A stretch of DNA of 64,000 bases, taken from assembly GCA_963817855.1 (NCBI GenBank), contig CAWFQA010000004.1, positions 248,001-312,000 of the forward strand, read 5' to 3'. Numbering within the stretch: position 1 is the stretch's first letter; the number at the start of each line of letters is the position of its first letter. The notes below the pieces were generated by a model. It saw only the letters and a program-made list of their open reading frames with translations, made no database searches and was not told the DNA's origin. Origin of the DNA: JAKAAZ01 sp963817855. Lineage in GTDB: Bacteria > Acidobacteriota > Terriglobia > Terriglobales > Acidobacteriaceae. Below, piece after piece: positions 36,734 through 43,655 of this stretch. Made by a program: the position numbers and the translations under genes.

Positions 36734-37699
36734 TTACTTTTCAGCAGGCTCTTCATTCAACTGCTTGATTCTCTGCTGCATCAGCATCATCTGTTGTTGT
36801 TTGGTCAGCTTGGGATATAGCAGGGCAATCTGCAGTCGCATGTTCCACGATGAAGTTCCAGTGGGATAGGCTGCATTGCCGTAGAACGAGGCACTCAGAT
36901 TCACCGGCTGGAAACCGAGCTTCATAATTCTGCCGACACCGCCGCCGAAAGGCACCGTCCATCGATTGCCGTCGGAGGATTCCCAGTTCGCGGTGACGAT
37001 GGGAGAGGTACTGAGGTACCAACCTTTTTTCAGGTTGTAGTTGATGAAGTATTGCATCAAGAATTGATTCACCGGGGGCCGTCCGCCCGAACCCGCGATG
37101 GACCAGACGTTGTTCGCCAGGACGCCCACGGTCCAGTGGCCCGGTTGCGTCAAAAGAACAACCGACGGCCCTAAACCGAGCTTGCCTTGTCCCAGGTAGT
37201 CACTGGTGGCCGTGGGTACCTGAATAATGGGTCCACCGCCCCATATCAATTTCGAAGTCTTCTTTGGCACCAGGAAAAACGTCGGCTGCATGTCGCCGAA
37301 TCCGTAGACGCCCACTCCAGTGGTTGTGGACTGGCTCGGCAGTGGTTGGTAGATGATGGGCATGATCCAGCGAACGACCAGGTTCCAGTCTTTCGAAATG
37401 CTGAGTGGAATGACCGGCTGGATGTTCAGAACATCCTGAGTTCTGTCGCCAGGGTTAACGCCAAAATTACTGTTGTTCTGGATGGGCACGCTGATCAGGC
37501 TGGCGACAGGATTCTGTGTGGCTTTCTGCAGCGAATTGGTGTTCGCCGCAGCGGCCGGTGTTTGCTCGGTTGCAACCTGGGTGCCTTCAGGAGCGACAGC
37601 CACATCGTTCGTGGGCTTGCTTTGTTGTGCGATCAACATGGCAGGCGTCAGCAGCACAAAAAAAAGGTATGCGCCACGTAGGCAGGGCTGCCACTTCAT
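36734..37699 (-). CDS. Outer-membrane beta-barrel protein
   Basis: A 321-residue secreted protein with a signal peptide (YLFFVLLTPAMLIAQQ), then an Ala/Gln/Thr-rich linker and a beta-barrel region. Typical strands are IQNNSNFGVNPGDRTQDVLN, NLVVRWIMPIIYQP, GVGVYGFGDMQPTFFLVP and LGLGPSVVLLTQPGHWTVG. It resembles annotated neuromedin-U-like or transporter proteins of the Phenol_MetA_deg type. A short Gln/Met-rich coiled tail (KQQQMMLMQQRIKQLNEE) follows the barrel, which is unusual. It is the second gene of the probable 38.5-33.9 kb operon, separated from the gene before it by 98 bases containing a strong hairpin. Confidence 0.8.
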   Translation of the reverse strand: MKWQPCLRGAYLFFVLLTPAMLIAQQSKPTNDVAVAPEGTQVATEQTPAAAANTNSLQKATQNPVASLISVPIQNNSNFGVNPGDRTQDVLNIQPVIPLSISKDWNLVVRWIMPIIYQPLPSQSTTTGVGVYGFGDMQPTFFLVPKKTSKLIWGGGPIIQVPTATSDYLGQGKLGLGPSVVLLTQPGHWTVGVLANNVWSIAGSGGRPPVNQFLMQYFINYNLKKGWYLSTSPIVTANWESSDGNRWTVPFGGGVGRIMKLGFQPVNLSASFYGNAAYPTGTSSWNMRLQIALLYPKLTKQQQMMLMQQRIKQLNEEPAEK

Positions 37700-37753
37700 T
37701 GAGAGCCTTCTTCCTTGTCTATGAACCCGTGTGGGGCTGCCTTCAAATACGAC

Positions 37754-37788
37754 GCCGTGAGACCCACCACAAAGCGGGTCTCACCGGC
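37754..37788. terminator. Strong hairpin between two minus-strand secreted-protein genes
   Basis: TGAGACCC (37758-37765) pairs with GGGTCTCA (37776-37783), and the stem extends through GCCG/CGGC on either side. On the minus strand no T-run follows, so it may be an intercistronic attenuator or RNA stabiliser after the 37798 stop. Confidence 0.55.
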
Positions 37789-37797
37789 GCTTACTAA

Positions 37798-38511
37798 CTA
37801 CATTTTGTTGAAATTGGCGCTGGTGGTCCGGATTTGAATCTGCTTCGCCGTCGCATCCAATACTGTTTGCGCTACGTAGTTAGTGCCATCCGGCAGACTC
37901 TCGAAGACAGCATTCAACGTGACCACCTGGGAAGGATCATTGAGGTAGGTGTTGACGACGAAGGAGCGGATCTTATTCGACGCGCCGTCAATCGTTATCG
38001 ACATGGAGTCTCCGGGTACCGCGTAATCGTGGAATACAAGTGTGACAAGACCGCCCTGGGGTTGGATAGAGGCCTTGCCGGACTGGAATGAATTTTGAAT
38101 CTGGGCGCGGGTAGGCGGCACGTAGAACTTGATCAGCGAAGCGACCTGCTCCATGTAGTCCTTCATCTCACCTGTCTTCTTTTCGATAACTTTGCCCTTC
38201 ATGCCGCGTTTATGTTCGGGCGGTGGCTGAGGAGGCCCGATCGGAGATTTCTGGACCTTACCGTCTGGCCCATACTGACACTGAGACTGTTTCGTCGACT
38301 TGACATCGCCCTTGAGAATCATCTGCTGGGTTTCCACCCAGGTGTAGTGGCTAAGAGCCTGCTTGTTCTGGCCCAGCGCCTGCTTGAGAGCAGCGACTTT
38401 TTGTTGTAGTTCAGGACTTGGAGATTGAGCGTTAGCCCCGGGAGCCAAGGCCACCAGGCTCACAGAGAGGATAGACAGCACAGCACAGTTTTGAAGAGTG
38501 AATCGTTGCAT
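37798..38511 (-). CDS. Secreted protein of unknown function
   Basis: A 237-residue protein with a signal peptide (LSILSVSLVALAPGANAQ). The mature part starts with a helix (LQQKVAALKQALGQNKQALS), then a charged Lys/Pro region (GPPQPPPEHKRGMKGK) and a C-terminal beta-rich domain (LVTLVFHDYAVPGDSMSITI, IRSFVVNTYLNDP). I do not recognise a named family. The start follows AAGGAGAAA. It heads a minus-strand run of four envelope genes, but only a weak GG-N10-GC element (38552-38565) is seen upstream, so its promoter is unresolved. Confidence 0.7.
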   Translation of the reverse strand: MQRFTLQNCAVLSILSVSLVALAPGANAQSPSPELQQKVAALKQALGQNKQALSHYTWVETQQMILKGDVKSTKQSQCQYGPDGKVQKSPIGPPQPPPEHKRGMKGKVIEKKTGEMKDYMEQVASLIKFYVPPTRAQIQNSFQSGKASIQPQGGLVTLVFHDYAVPGDSMSITIDGASNKIRSFVVNTYLNDPSQVVTLNAVFESLPDGTNYVAQTVLDATAKQIQIRTTSANFNKM

Positions 38512-38748
38512 TGAATTTCTCCTTGTGTTCCGTGGCGAATTTTGATGGCTCGCCGACTTGTTTGGAGCCCATATGCGCCCGATTGCGATGGTCCGTGACT
38601 ACGACCACAGAGATCGCAATCATCCACACTGAACCGCCGTTCACTTCGTGTTTCAGGGTTCCCGCTGAAGGCGCTTGTATCGTTTTCGCATGGACATTGC
38701 GGTGCCAGTCCAGTAACTCCGGATGGGCGCCCGTATTGTCCGAAACTC

Positions 38749-39297
38749 TTACTTCGCTGGGGGCGGAAAATTCTTCAAAAGCTTCGCTACCGCCTTGTCC
38801 AGGTTTTTCTGCCGCTTGTTTGGATCTTTGGGTGGATTTAACGTCTTCGTCACAGAGCCGCGCCAGATCAGTTGTTTCTGCGCCGGATCGTAGAAATCTA
38901 CGCCTAACGTTCCGATCTGAATGGTGCTGCTGGTCGCGGTCGCCATGCCGCCGCCCATGCGCCAGCCGCCACCGGTGCCATAGGCATTCCATTGCCTCTC
39001 TTCCGTGACGCTGGTTTGATAAGCCACATCCATATCGGGAGTATCACTGTCGGTTTTGACATATCCTTTGGCCGCCAGCTGTTGATCGATTGCTTGCTTG
39101 ATCTGCTCATCGACAATCTGGTCGGGGTGTTGAGCCCCCGCAATGGTCACCCATTTATAGGTGTGATATTTGCTGAAGTTGACGCCGGGTGCGAAGTTAT
39201 AGTTCACACTCTGCGCCCAGATCGAGCCGCAAAGAAAAACCAGAATTCCTACCAGTGCCGCAAGTTGAAGAATGCGCTTGCTTCCGAGTGATTTCAT
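38749..39297 (-). CDS. DUF4136-family secreted protein
   Basis: A 182-residue protein. The signal peptide ILQLAALVGILVFLCGSIWAQ is followed by the DUF4136 pattern: SKYHTYKWVTIAG, QIVDEQIKQAIDQQLAAKGY, DMDVAYQTSV, and GTLGVDFYDPAQKQLIWRGS near the C-terminus. Many family members are lipoproteins; the Cys in VFLCGSIW is not in a convincing lipobox, so it may be periplasmic. The start at 39297 follows GGAGG; the longer open frame upstream lacks a signal. A large two-tier hairpin lies in the leader between it and the upstream gene. Confidence 0.85.
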   Translation of the reverse strand: MKSLGSKRILQLAALVGILVFLCGSIWAQSVNYNFAPGVNFSKYHTYKWVTIAGAQHPDQIVDEQIKQAIDQQLAAKGYVKTDSDTPDMDVAYQTSVTEERQWNAYGTGGGWRMGGGMATATSSTIQIGTLGVDFYDPAQKQLIWRGSVTKTLNPPKDPNKRQKNLDKAVAKLLKNFPPPAK

Positions 39298-39322
39298 TGG
39301 TTCCTCCGTGGATTGTCCCCCG

Positions 39323-39370
39323 ATCGATTCCTGGCAGGGTTGAAAAAACTCAACCCGCATAGGAATCGAT
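39323..39370. promoter_or_regulatory. Two-tier hairpin between the 39432 and 38749 genes
   Basis: Outer arms ATCGATTCCT (39323-39332) and AGGAATCGAT (39361-39370) enclose inner arms GGGTTGA (39337-39343) and TCAACCC (39350-39356) with a six-base loop, separated by a symmetric four-base bulge. All arms pair perfectly. It could be a terminator/attenuator for the 39432 gene or a structured leader for the 38749 gene. Confidence 0.65.
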
Positions 39371-39431
39371 TCGATCTACGTCGAACAACGTGATCGTTGC
39401 TGCTTTTTATCTATCAACAGCCCCTACTATC

Positions 39432-40211
39432 TCAGTGCTGCACCGGCAGGATCGTAGGTTGGCTGAGGCTGAACTCTAATAAGGTTTGCGCAGGAAGAAC
39501 GATCGCCTCTCCCTTTTTGACCATGGATACCCCCAGGCCTGAAACTGCGCCGATGGCCGCACCTCGTCCGGCGTTGCCGCCGATCGCTCCTATGGCTGCT
39601 CCAAGTCCTGCCCCCGCTGCCGTTTTCTTGGCGGTGTTGGCTCCCTCACTTGAGCCCTTTCGCTGGAAGCCGCTGGTGCTGATCTGTTGCGCGGCTCCAT
39701 TGATCACGATGTCCGTGAGTGCGATTTGCAGCTCGGATCTGCCTGTCAATCGGCGCGCATGCTCCGCCTTGTTTACGACGCCGTGCAGCGTCGCTCCTCG
39801 ATGAGCCACGACGACTCCATTCGCAACTAGGTTCGAATCAAGAACGGCGGTGAATCGATCGCCGGTATGGGTCGTCTTTGTGTCCAACCCGTTCACAAGA
39901 CGCACCGGAATTAACGTTCCCGCAAGAAGTGTGACATTCGCTGGCCGGGCTCCAGAAGCTTGAACCGGTGGGGGAGGAGGCGGCGGAGGAGGCGGTGGAG
40001 GCGGCGGCGTGAAGGTGATTTCATGCACATCGTTCAGCAGATAGGTCCGCGTTTGTCCATCAGTAGTGACAAACGTCATTTGACGGGTGTCTGCGCCAAG
40101 AAAGGTGCCCTGAACAACGACACCGGAGCGCAGCCTCAAGGTGTCGGCCCTGGCGCTCGCCAGAAGAATCAGTACGGTACACAAGCCCAGAAATGCGCCT
40201 TTTTTCATCAT
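39432..40211 (-). CDS. Secreted protein with polyproline linker and glycine-zipper tail
   Basis: A 259-residue exported protein with a signal peptide (LCTVLILLASARA). An N-terminal SH3-like strand region (TLRLRSGVVVQGTFLGADTR) is joined by a run of about 14 prolines to a second beta-rich domain (IPVRLVNGLDTKTTHTGDRF). The C-terminal third has a glycine-zipper-like membrane-insertion pattern (AAGAGLGAAIGAIGGNAGRG). The fold resembles envelope or outer-membrane stress proteins of unknown role. It lies 20 bases after the 40232 gene on the same strand and is surely co-transcribed with it, hence likely under the sigma54-type promoter at 40.94 kb. Confidence 0.75.
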   Translation of the reverse strand: MMKKGAFLGLCTVLILLASARADTLRLRSGVVVQGTFLGADTRQMTFVTTDGQTRTYLLNDVHEITFTPPPPPPPPPPPPPPVQASGARPANVTLLAGTLIPVRLVNGLDTKTTHTGDRFTAVLDSNLVANGVVVAHRGATLHGVVNKAEHARRLTGRSELQIALTDIVINGAAQQISTSGFQRKGSSEGANTAKKTAAGAGLGAAIGAIGGNAGRGAAIGAVSGLGVSMVKKGEAIVLPAQTLLEFSLSQPTILPVQH

Positions 40212-40231
40212 TCCTTCTCCTCGTCGCGGAA

Positions 40232-40780
40232 TTAGTTACTGGCCGGGCTAGCCACAATCGGCAATGAAGATGCGATCTGAAGATCGATGACCATCAGCAG
40301 CTGGTTTTCCACCTGCAGCCACCGGGCGGCAACGATACCTCCAAGCGCGCTGCGAAACTTCTCGTAATACGATTTCTTGAGTTCGTTGCGCTGATTTTCC
40401 AGATCGAGCACTAGTTTGGCCAGTTGATCCGCCTGGGCATCGGTAATAGTGTCATATACCTTCGCGTATTGCCGGATTCCGGCAATCTTCTTGTCGTTCA
40501 GGGCTTGCAGCTTCAGGTTGTACTCGCGATAGATCGGCCAGAACTTCCCGGACTGGGCATCATTCAGCTGCATGGTCTCGGTCAGGACTTGAGTCTTGGC
40601 GGCTTGCACATTTGTGCGCAGCAATTCGACGTACGCTTGAATATTGGTATTCTGCGCATCCGTGGTTGGCTGGGTGTCAACCGCCGATGGCGGCGCAGCG
40701 GACGCCTGTGCGAAAACATTGGGGGCTAGCGACATGGCAGCCGCGGCTGCCACGGGAAACATCCATCTCATCCACTTCAT
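40232..40780 (-). CDS. Periplasmic helical protein of unknown function
   Basis: A 182-residue secreted protein. The signal peptide (FPVAAAAAMSLAPNVFAQA) is followed by a low-complexity stretch and a largely helical body: VELLRTNVQAAKTQVLTETM, LQALNDKKIAGIRQYAKVYD and LAKLVLDLENQRNELKKSYY. The length, helical content and periplasmic location recall Spy/CpxP-like chaperones, but their LTxxQ motifs are not clear, so this is only an analogy. It is the first gene of a two- or three-gene run with the polyproline protein. A sigma54-type promoter 150 bp upstream shares an enhancer with the divergent 41324 gene. Confidence 0.75.
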   Translation of the reverse strand: MKWMRWMFPVAAAAAMSLAPNVFAQASAAPPSAVDTQPTTDAQNTNIQAYVELLRTNVQAAKTQVLTETMQLNDAQSGKFWPIYREYNLKLQALNDKKIAGIRQYAKVYDTITDAQADQLAKLVLDLENQRNELKKSYYEKFRSALGGIVAARWLQVENQLLMVIDLQIASSLPIVASPASN

Positions 40781-40930
40781 TGGGTTAGTGCTCCTTTAGT
40801 TTTTCGTGTTGTGCATTACCGCAAGGCATCCACGTCCGTGGAACCACGCTCTCCCGCGTCAAGTTCCTCCGCGGCGACTCCCAGGCTCCGTGATCCTTTG
40901 AAGGACTTGTGAGGTACTCGCTTGGAAAAA

Positions 40931-40948
40931 GAGCAACCCAAAGGCCAA
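40931..40948 (-). promoter_or_regulatory. Sigma54-type promoter of the 40780 operon
   Basis: On the minus strand TTTGGCCTTTGGGTTGCTC has GG at 40946-40945 and GC at 40934-40933, ten bases apart, with TTGC at -12. The predicted start is near 40921, leaving a leader of about 140 bases. The enhancer dyads lie about 100 bp upstream at 41045-41080. Confidence 0.65.
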
Positions 40949-41044
40949 AAGCGAACTCCAGGCCAACGGCGGTCAAATGGTAGCGATTGACTGCATTTGC
41001 AAGCACCGCCGTAGGACAGATGGCCGCTATTTTGGGGTGTTTCG

Positions 41045-41080
41045 CTCCGTCATTTCGGGGGGCCTCCGAAATGTCGGAGG
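41045..41080. promoter_or_regulatory. Tandem enhancer (UAS) dyads shared by the divergent 40780 and 41324 genes
   Basis: The right-hand site is the best copy in the window: CCTCCGA-AATG-TCGGAGG, a perfect seven-base dyad at 41063-41080. The left site (41045-41060, CTCCGTCATTTCGGGG) reads CCCCGAAATGACGGAG on the other strand, the same motif inverted. One promoter lies about 100 bp to the left and one about 200 bp to the right. Confidence 0.75.
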
Positions 41081-41276
41081 CAAATACTCAGTTCCGCAGA
41101 TGTATCCAGGCGACGCGGGTTCTTCCCAGGAGCCCATTTGTGACGACAGAGAAGGCACGAAGTCCGGAGCCGTGTGGCGAATCAGCTACGGGTTCAACTC
41201 CTTACCAAGGAAGAATTTCCGTGACCCGTTCTTACCCTGTTTTTCATGAAAAATCAGCGGGCATTGCAAACCGCAT

Positions 41277-41293
41277 ATGGCACGCAGATTGCA
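41277..41293 (+). promoter_or_regulatory. Near-consensus sigma54 promoter of the 41324 gene
   Basis: TGGCACGCAGATTGCA matches the textbook TGGCACG-N4-TTGCA in every fixed position; GG is at 41279-41280 and GC at 41291-41292. The expected transcript start near 41304 lies just before AGGAGA (41311) and the ATG at 41324. It therefore excludes the in-frame upstream ATG at 41246 as a start. Confidence 0.85.
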
Positions 41294-41323
41294 TTGAAAC
41301 CAAGCTGCTTAGGAGATCACCAG

Positions 41324-42172
41324 ATGGCCCTGCATGGAACTAGTCGCTTCCTGTCGAATTCATTGCGAAGCACGATTCCTTTCGCGCTCTTTTTTCTTCT
41401 TGGTTTCATTCCGGCGATTCACGCTCAGAAACACGAAGATTTCGACCAATATAGATTGAGGCTTACCGGCGTATGGTTCTACTCGACACCTTCGGGGACC
41501 ATCGAGGGAAAGGGCGAGACGATTCCGGTGGATTTTACGAAAGATCTGGGCTTCAATTCGTATTCGACCTTTGTATCCGGATTGGACTGGAAATTCACGC
41601 GAAAGAATCATTTCCTGATCGACTTCAGCCGTTTCAATTCCTCGCATGAGACCGTTCTCCAGCGGACGATTACGTTCCAGGGACAGACGTTCGAGGCCGG
41701 GTTGCAGACCCAGGGACAACTCGACGAATTCTTCATTTCTCCGGGCTACCAATATGACATCATCCGGCGGAAGCACGGCCACCTGGGCATCGGCATCCAC
41801 TTCAGCACTTTTGATACTTCGGCCAAGATCAGCGCACAGGCTCAGGTGACCGGGGACGGGACACACTATGCCGCCAAGTCGGCTAGCGGTTCGTTTATTG
41901 CGCCAATTCCAAACGCAGGGCCGCAGTATCGTGTGTATCCCACCCGCTCTCCTCGCTTCTTTGTTGAAGGAGCGGTGTATGGCATGTACTTTTTTGGATA
42001 CGGAAACTACCTGCAGCTGGGGGACGGCATCGGCTATTCGGTGGGCAAACATGTCGGCCTGACGGCCGGTTACGCGCTTGCCTCGCGCCTGATCGTCAAC
42101 GGGGGGAGCGACCGAATCGGAATCCACATGACACAAAAAGGTGCAACAGCGGGATTGCAATTCTCGTTCTAA
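41324..42172 (+). CDS. Outer-membrane beta-barrel protein of unknown function
   Basis: A 282-residue exported protein. The signal peptide (STIPFALFFLLGFIPAIHAQ) is followed by a barrel-like mature part with alternating strands: RLRLTGVWFYSTPSGTIEGK, YSTFVSGLDWKFTRKNHFLI, DEFFISPGYQYDII and HLGIGIHFSTFDTSAK, closing with ATAGLQFSF whose terminal Phe is typical of outer-membrane proteins. The start is fixed by the sigma54 promoter and AGGAGA site directly upstream. It is monocistronic, followed after 133 bases by another secreted protein. I do not recognise a specific family. Confidence 0.82.
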   Translation: MALHGTSRFLSNSLRSTIPFALFFLLGFIPAIHAQKHEDFDQYRLRLTGVWFYSTPSGTIEGKGETIPVDFTKDLGFNSYSTFVSGLDWKFTRKNHFLIDFSRFNSSHETVLQRTITFQGQTFEAGLQTQGQLDEFFISPGYQYDIIRRKHGHLGIGIHFSTFDTSAKISAQAQVTGDGTHYAAKSASGSFIAPIPNAGPQYRVYPTRSPRFFVEGAVYGMYFFGYGNYLQLGDGIGYSVGKHVGLTAGYALASRLIVNGGSDRIGIHMTQKGATAGLQFSF

Positions 42173-42305
42173 GAGGCTGGGATTGACCTACAATATCGGT
42201 CACGATCCCCCTTGAAACGCATATTTGCGAATTCGACCTGCCGCTGGATTTTTTCACTCCATCCTGGCGCATATCCACTCACCACAACACAAAAGGAGAT
42301 TCGAA

Positions 42306-42782
42306 ATGGTATTTCGTGGAAACCAGTTCAAGGCAGCGTTGGCGGGATTCATCGCGATTGTCATGACGGTTGGAATGCACAGTGCGGTCGCGCAGGATGT
42401 GGTACACGGAATCAGCGGAGTCGTCAAAAGCGTCGACAAGGGAACCAGAACCTTTGTCGTCAAATCTGCCGATGGAACTGAGCACACCTTCAAGTGGACA
42501 GACAAAACAGCGGTGAAGGGAACCAAAGATACCGGGAAAGGAATCGCGAAGGGCAGTGAAGACACGGGAAAAGACATCGCCAAAGGCAGCGAGGATACCG
42601 GTAAAGACGTAGCCAAAGGTACTGAGGACACCGGCAAGGACATCGACAAAAGCGGTGTCGATACCTACATGGGCGCGAAGAAGGGTGCTAAGGTCACGGT
42701 GAAGTACACGGAAAAGGGCGGCGAGAAGACCGCGGTCGGCGTGAAGGATGCCGGCAAGGCCACGGGAAAAGCGCTCGAGTAG
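42306..42782 (+). CDS. Secreted protein with tandem 11-residue repeats
   Basis: A 158-residue protein with a signal peptide (LAGFIAIVMTVGMHSAVAQ). A small beta-rich domain (VVHGISGVVKSVDKGTRTF, VVKSADGTEHTFKW) precedes a run of near-identical 11-residue repeats of the form GKDIAKGSEDT (about residues 70-115), then a Lys/Gly tail. The repeat length and Lys/Glu/Asp/Gly composition recall LEA-type or amphipathic 11-mer proteins that coat membranes or protect against drying; this is analogy only. The start at 42306 follows AAAAGGAG. No sigma54-type element is seen upstream. Confidence 0.75.
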   Translation: MVFRGNQFKAALAGFIAIVMTVGMHSAVAQDVVHGISGVVKSVDKGTRTFVVKSADGTEHTFKWTDKTAVKGTKDTGKGIAKGSEDTGKDIAKGSEDTGKDVAKGTEDTGKDIDKSGVDTYMGAKKGAKVTVKYTEKGGEKTAVGVKDAGKATGKALE

Positions 42783-42857
42783 TCATCGAGCGAGTTCTTC
42801 TTTCTGAAATGTTTTGTGGAGCGTGGAGCGTCATGGCGGAAACGCCTGTCGCTCCGT

Positions 42858-43565
42858 CTACTTCTTCTTCGCCGAAAAATACAGTTGCATCGCAAGGTCG
42901 ACGTAGTTCTTGGGCTGACTCGAAGTGTTGCCGGTGTTGTTTTCGTGCTCGTAATAGCAATTGAATTGCACGTGCTTTCCTACCGGAAACAAGCCGCCGA
43001 TATAAAGATCCGTTGTGCTCCATTTCCTGTATTGGCTGGTGTAGTACGGTTCGGCAGCGACATAGGGAATGAAATGGTAGCTGCCCACATCCATCGTGCG
43101 TTCGATGGTCAATTTATTGCGATACCGCCAGGTGAACACTCCGGCTTTCCAGTCCAGATCCGCGCGGTTGCGATCGGAAGCTACAAACCCAGCCCTGAGG
43201 GGAAAGTGCGATGTGGCCATTGGCTGCATCCGCTGCGTGGACGGCGCACCCGGAGAAATAAGATAGCGGTATCCGTCTTCAACCACCAGGGGTCGCGCTT
43301 TGGCATCATCCAGGTCAAACGCCGTGATTTGCCTCATCCGTACCAGCGGCTTTAAATAAAACTGCAGGCTGGGCCCGACACTGAATTGACTGGTCGCGCC
43401 GGCATCGCGATCGTCCTTGGTCACCAGATAGGTTCGCATATAGGAGTTCAGTGTGACGTGAGTATCGATCTCGGGCACGAATTCCGGCGATTGAGCACGC
43501 AGGGAAGCGCAAGCGCCCATCATCAACACCGCAAGTGTCACAGCCACCTGGCGGTCGCGGTTCAC
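42858..43565 (-). CDS. DUF2490-like outer-membrane protein
   Basis: A 235-residue secreted protein with a signal peptide (VAVTLAVLMMGACASLRAQ). The beta-barrel-like body includes EIDTHVTLNSYMRTYLVTKDD, GPSLQFYLKPLV, FTWRYRNKLTIERTMDVGSY and HFIPYVAAEPYY, and it ends VDLAMQLYFSAKKK. The pattern fits DUF2490, a family of predicted outer-membrane barrels. The start is a GTG at 43565 with a weak GAGAA site. It lies 90 bases after the 43656 gene on the same strand, so it may be the second gene of that operon. Confidence 0.75.
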   Translation of the reverse strand: MNRDRQVAVTLAVLMMGACASLRAQSPEFVPEIDTHVTLNSYMRTYLVTKDDRDAGATSQFSVGPSLQFYLKPLVRMRQITAFDLDDAKARPLVVEDGYRYLISPGAPSTQRMQPMATSHFPLRAGFVASDRNRADLDWKAGVFTWRYRNKLTIERTMDVGSYHFIPYVAAEPYYTSQYRKWSTTDLYIGGLFPVGKHVQFNCYYEHENNTGNTSSQPKNYVDLAMQLYFSAKKK

Positions 43566-43655
43566 GACGCATTCTCAGCCGTTGGATTGAAGCGGGAACT
43601 TCCCATCGCATCCTCGATTCAGGCATTTCGCAGCACGGCGCATCGATCGCGGGGG

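Noticed and set aside
38552..38565. GG-N10-GC element upstream of the 38511 gene
   Set aside because: No TTGC and no enhancer dyads, so not included in the regulon.
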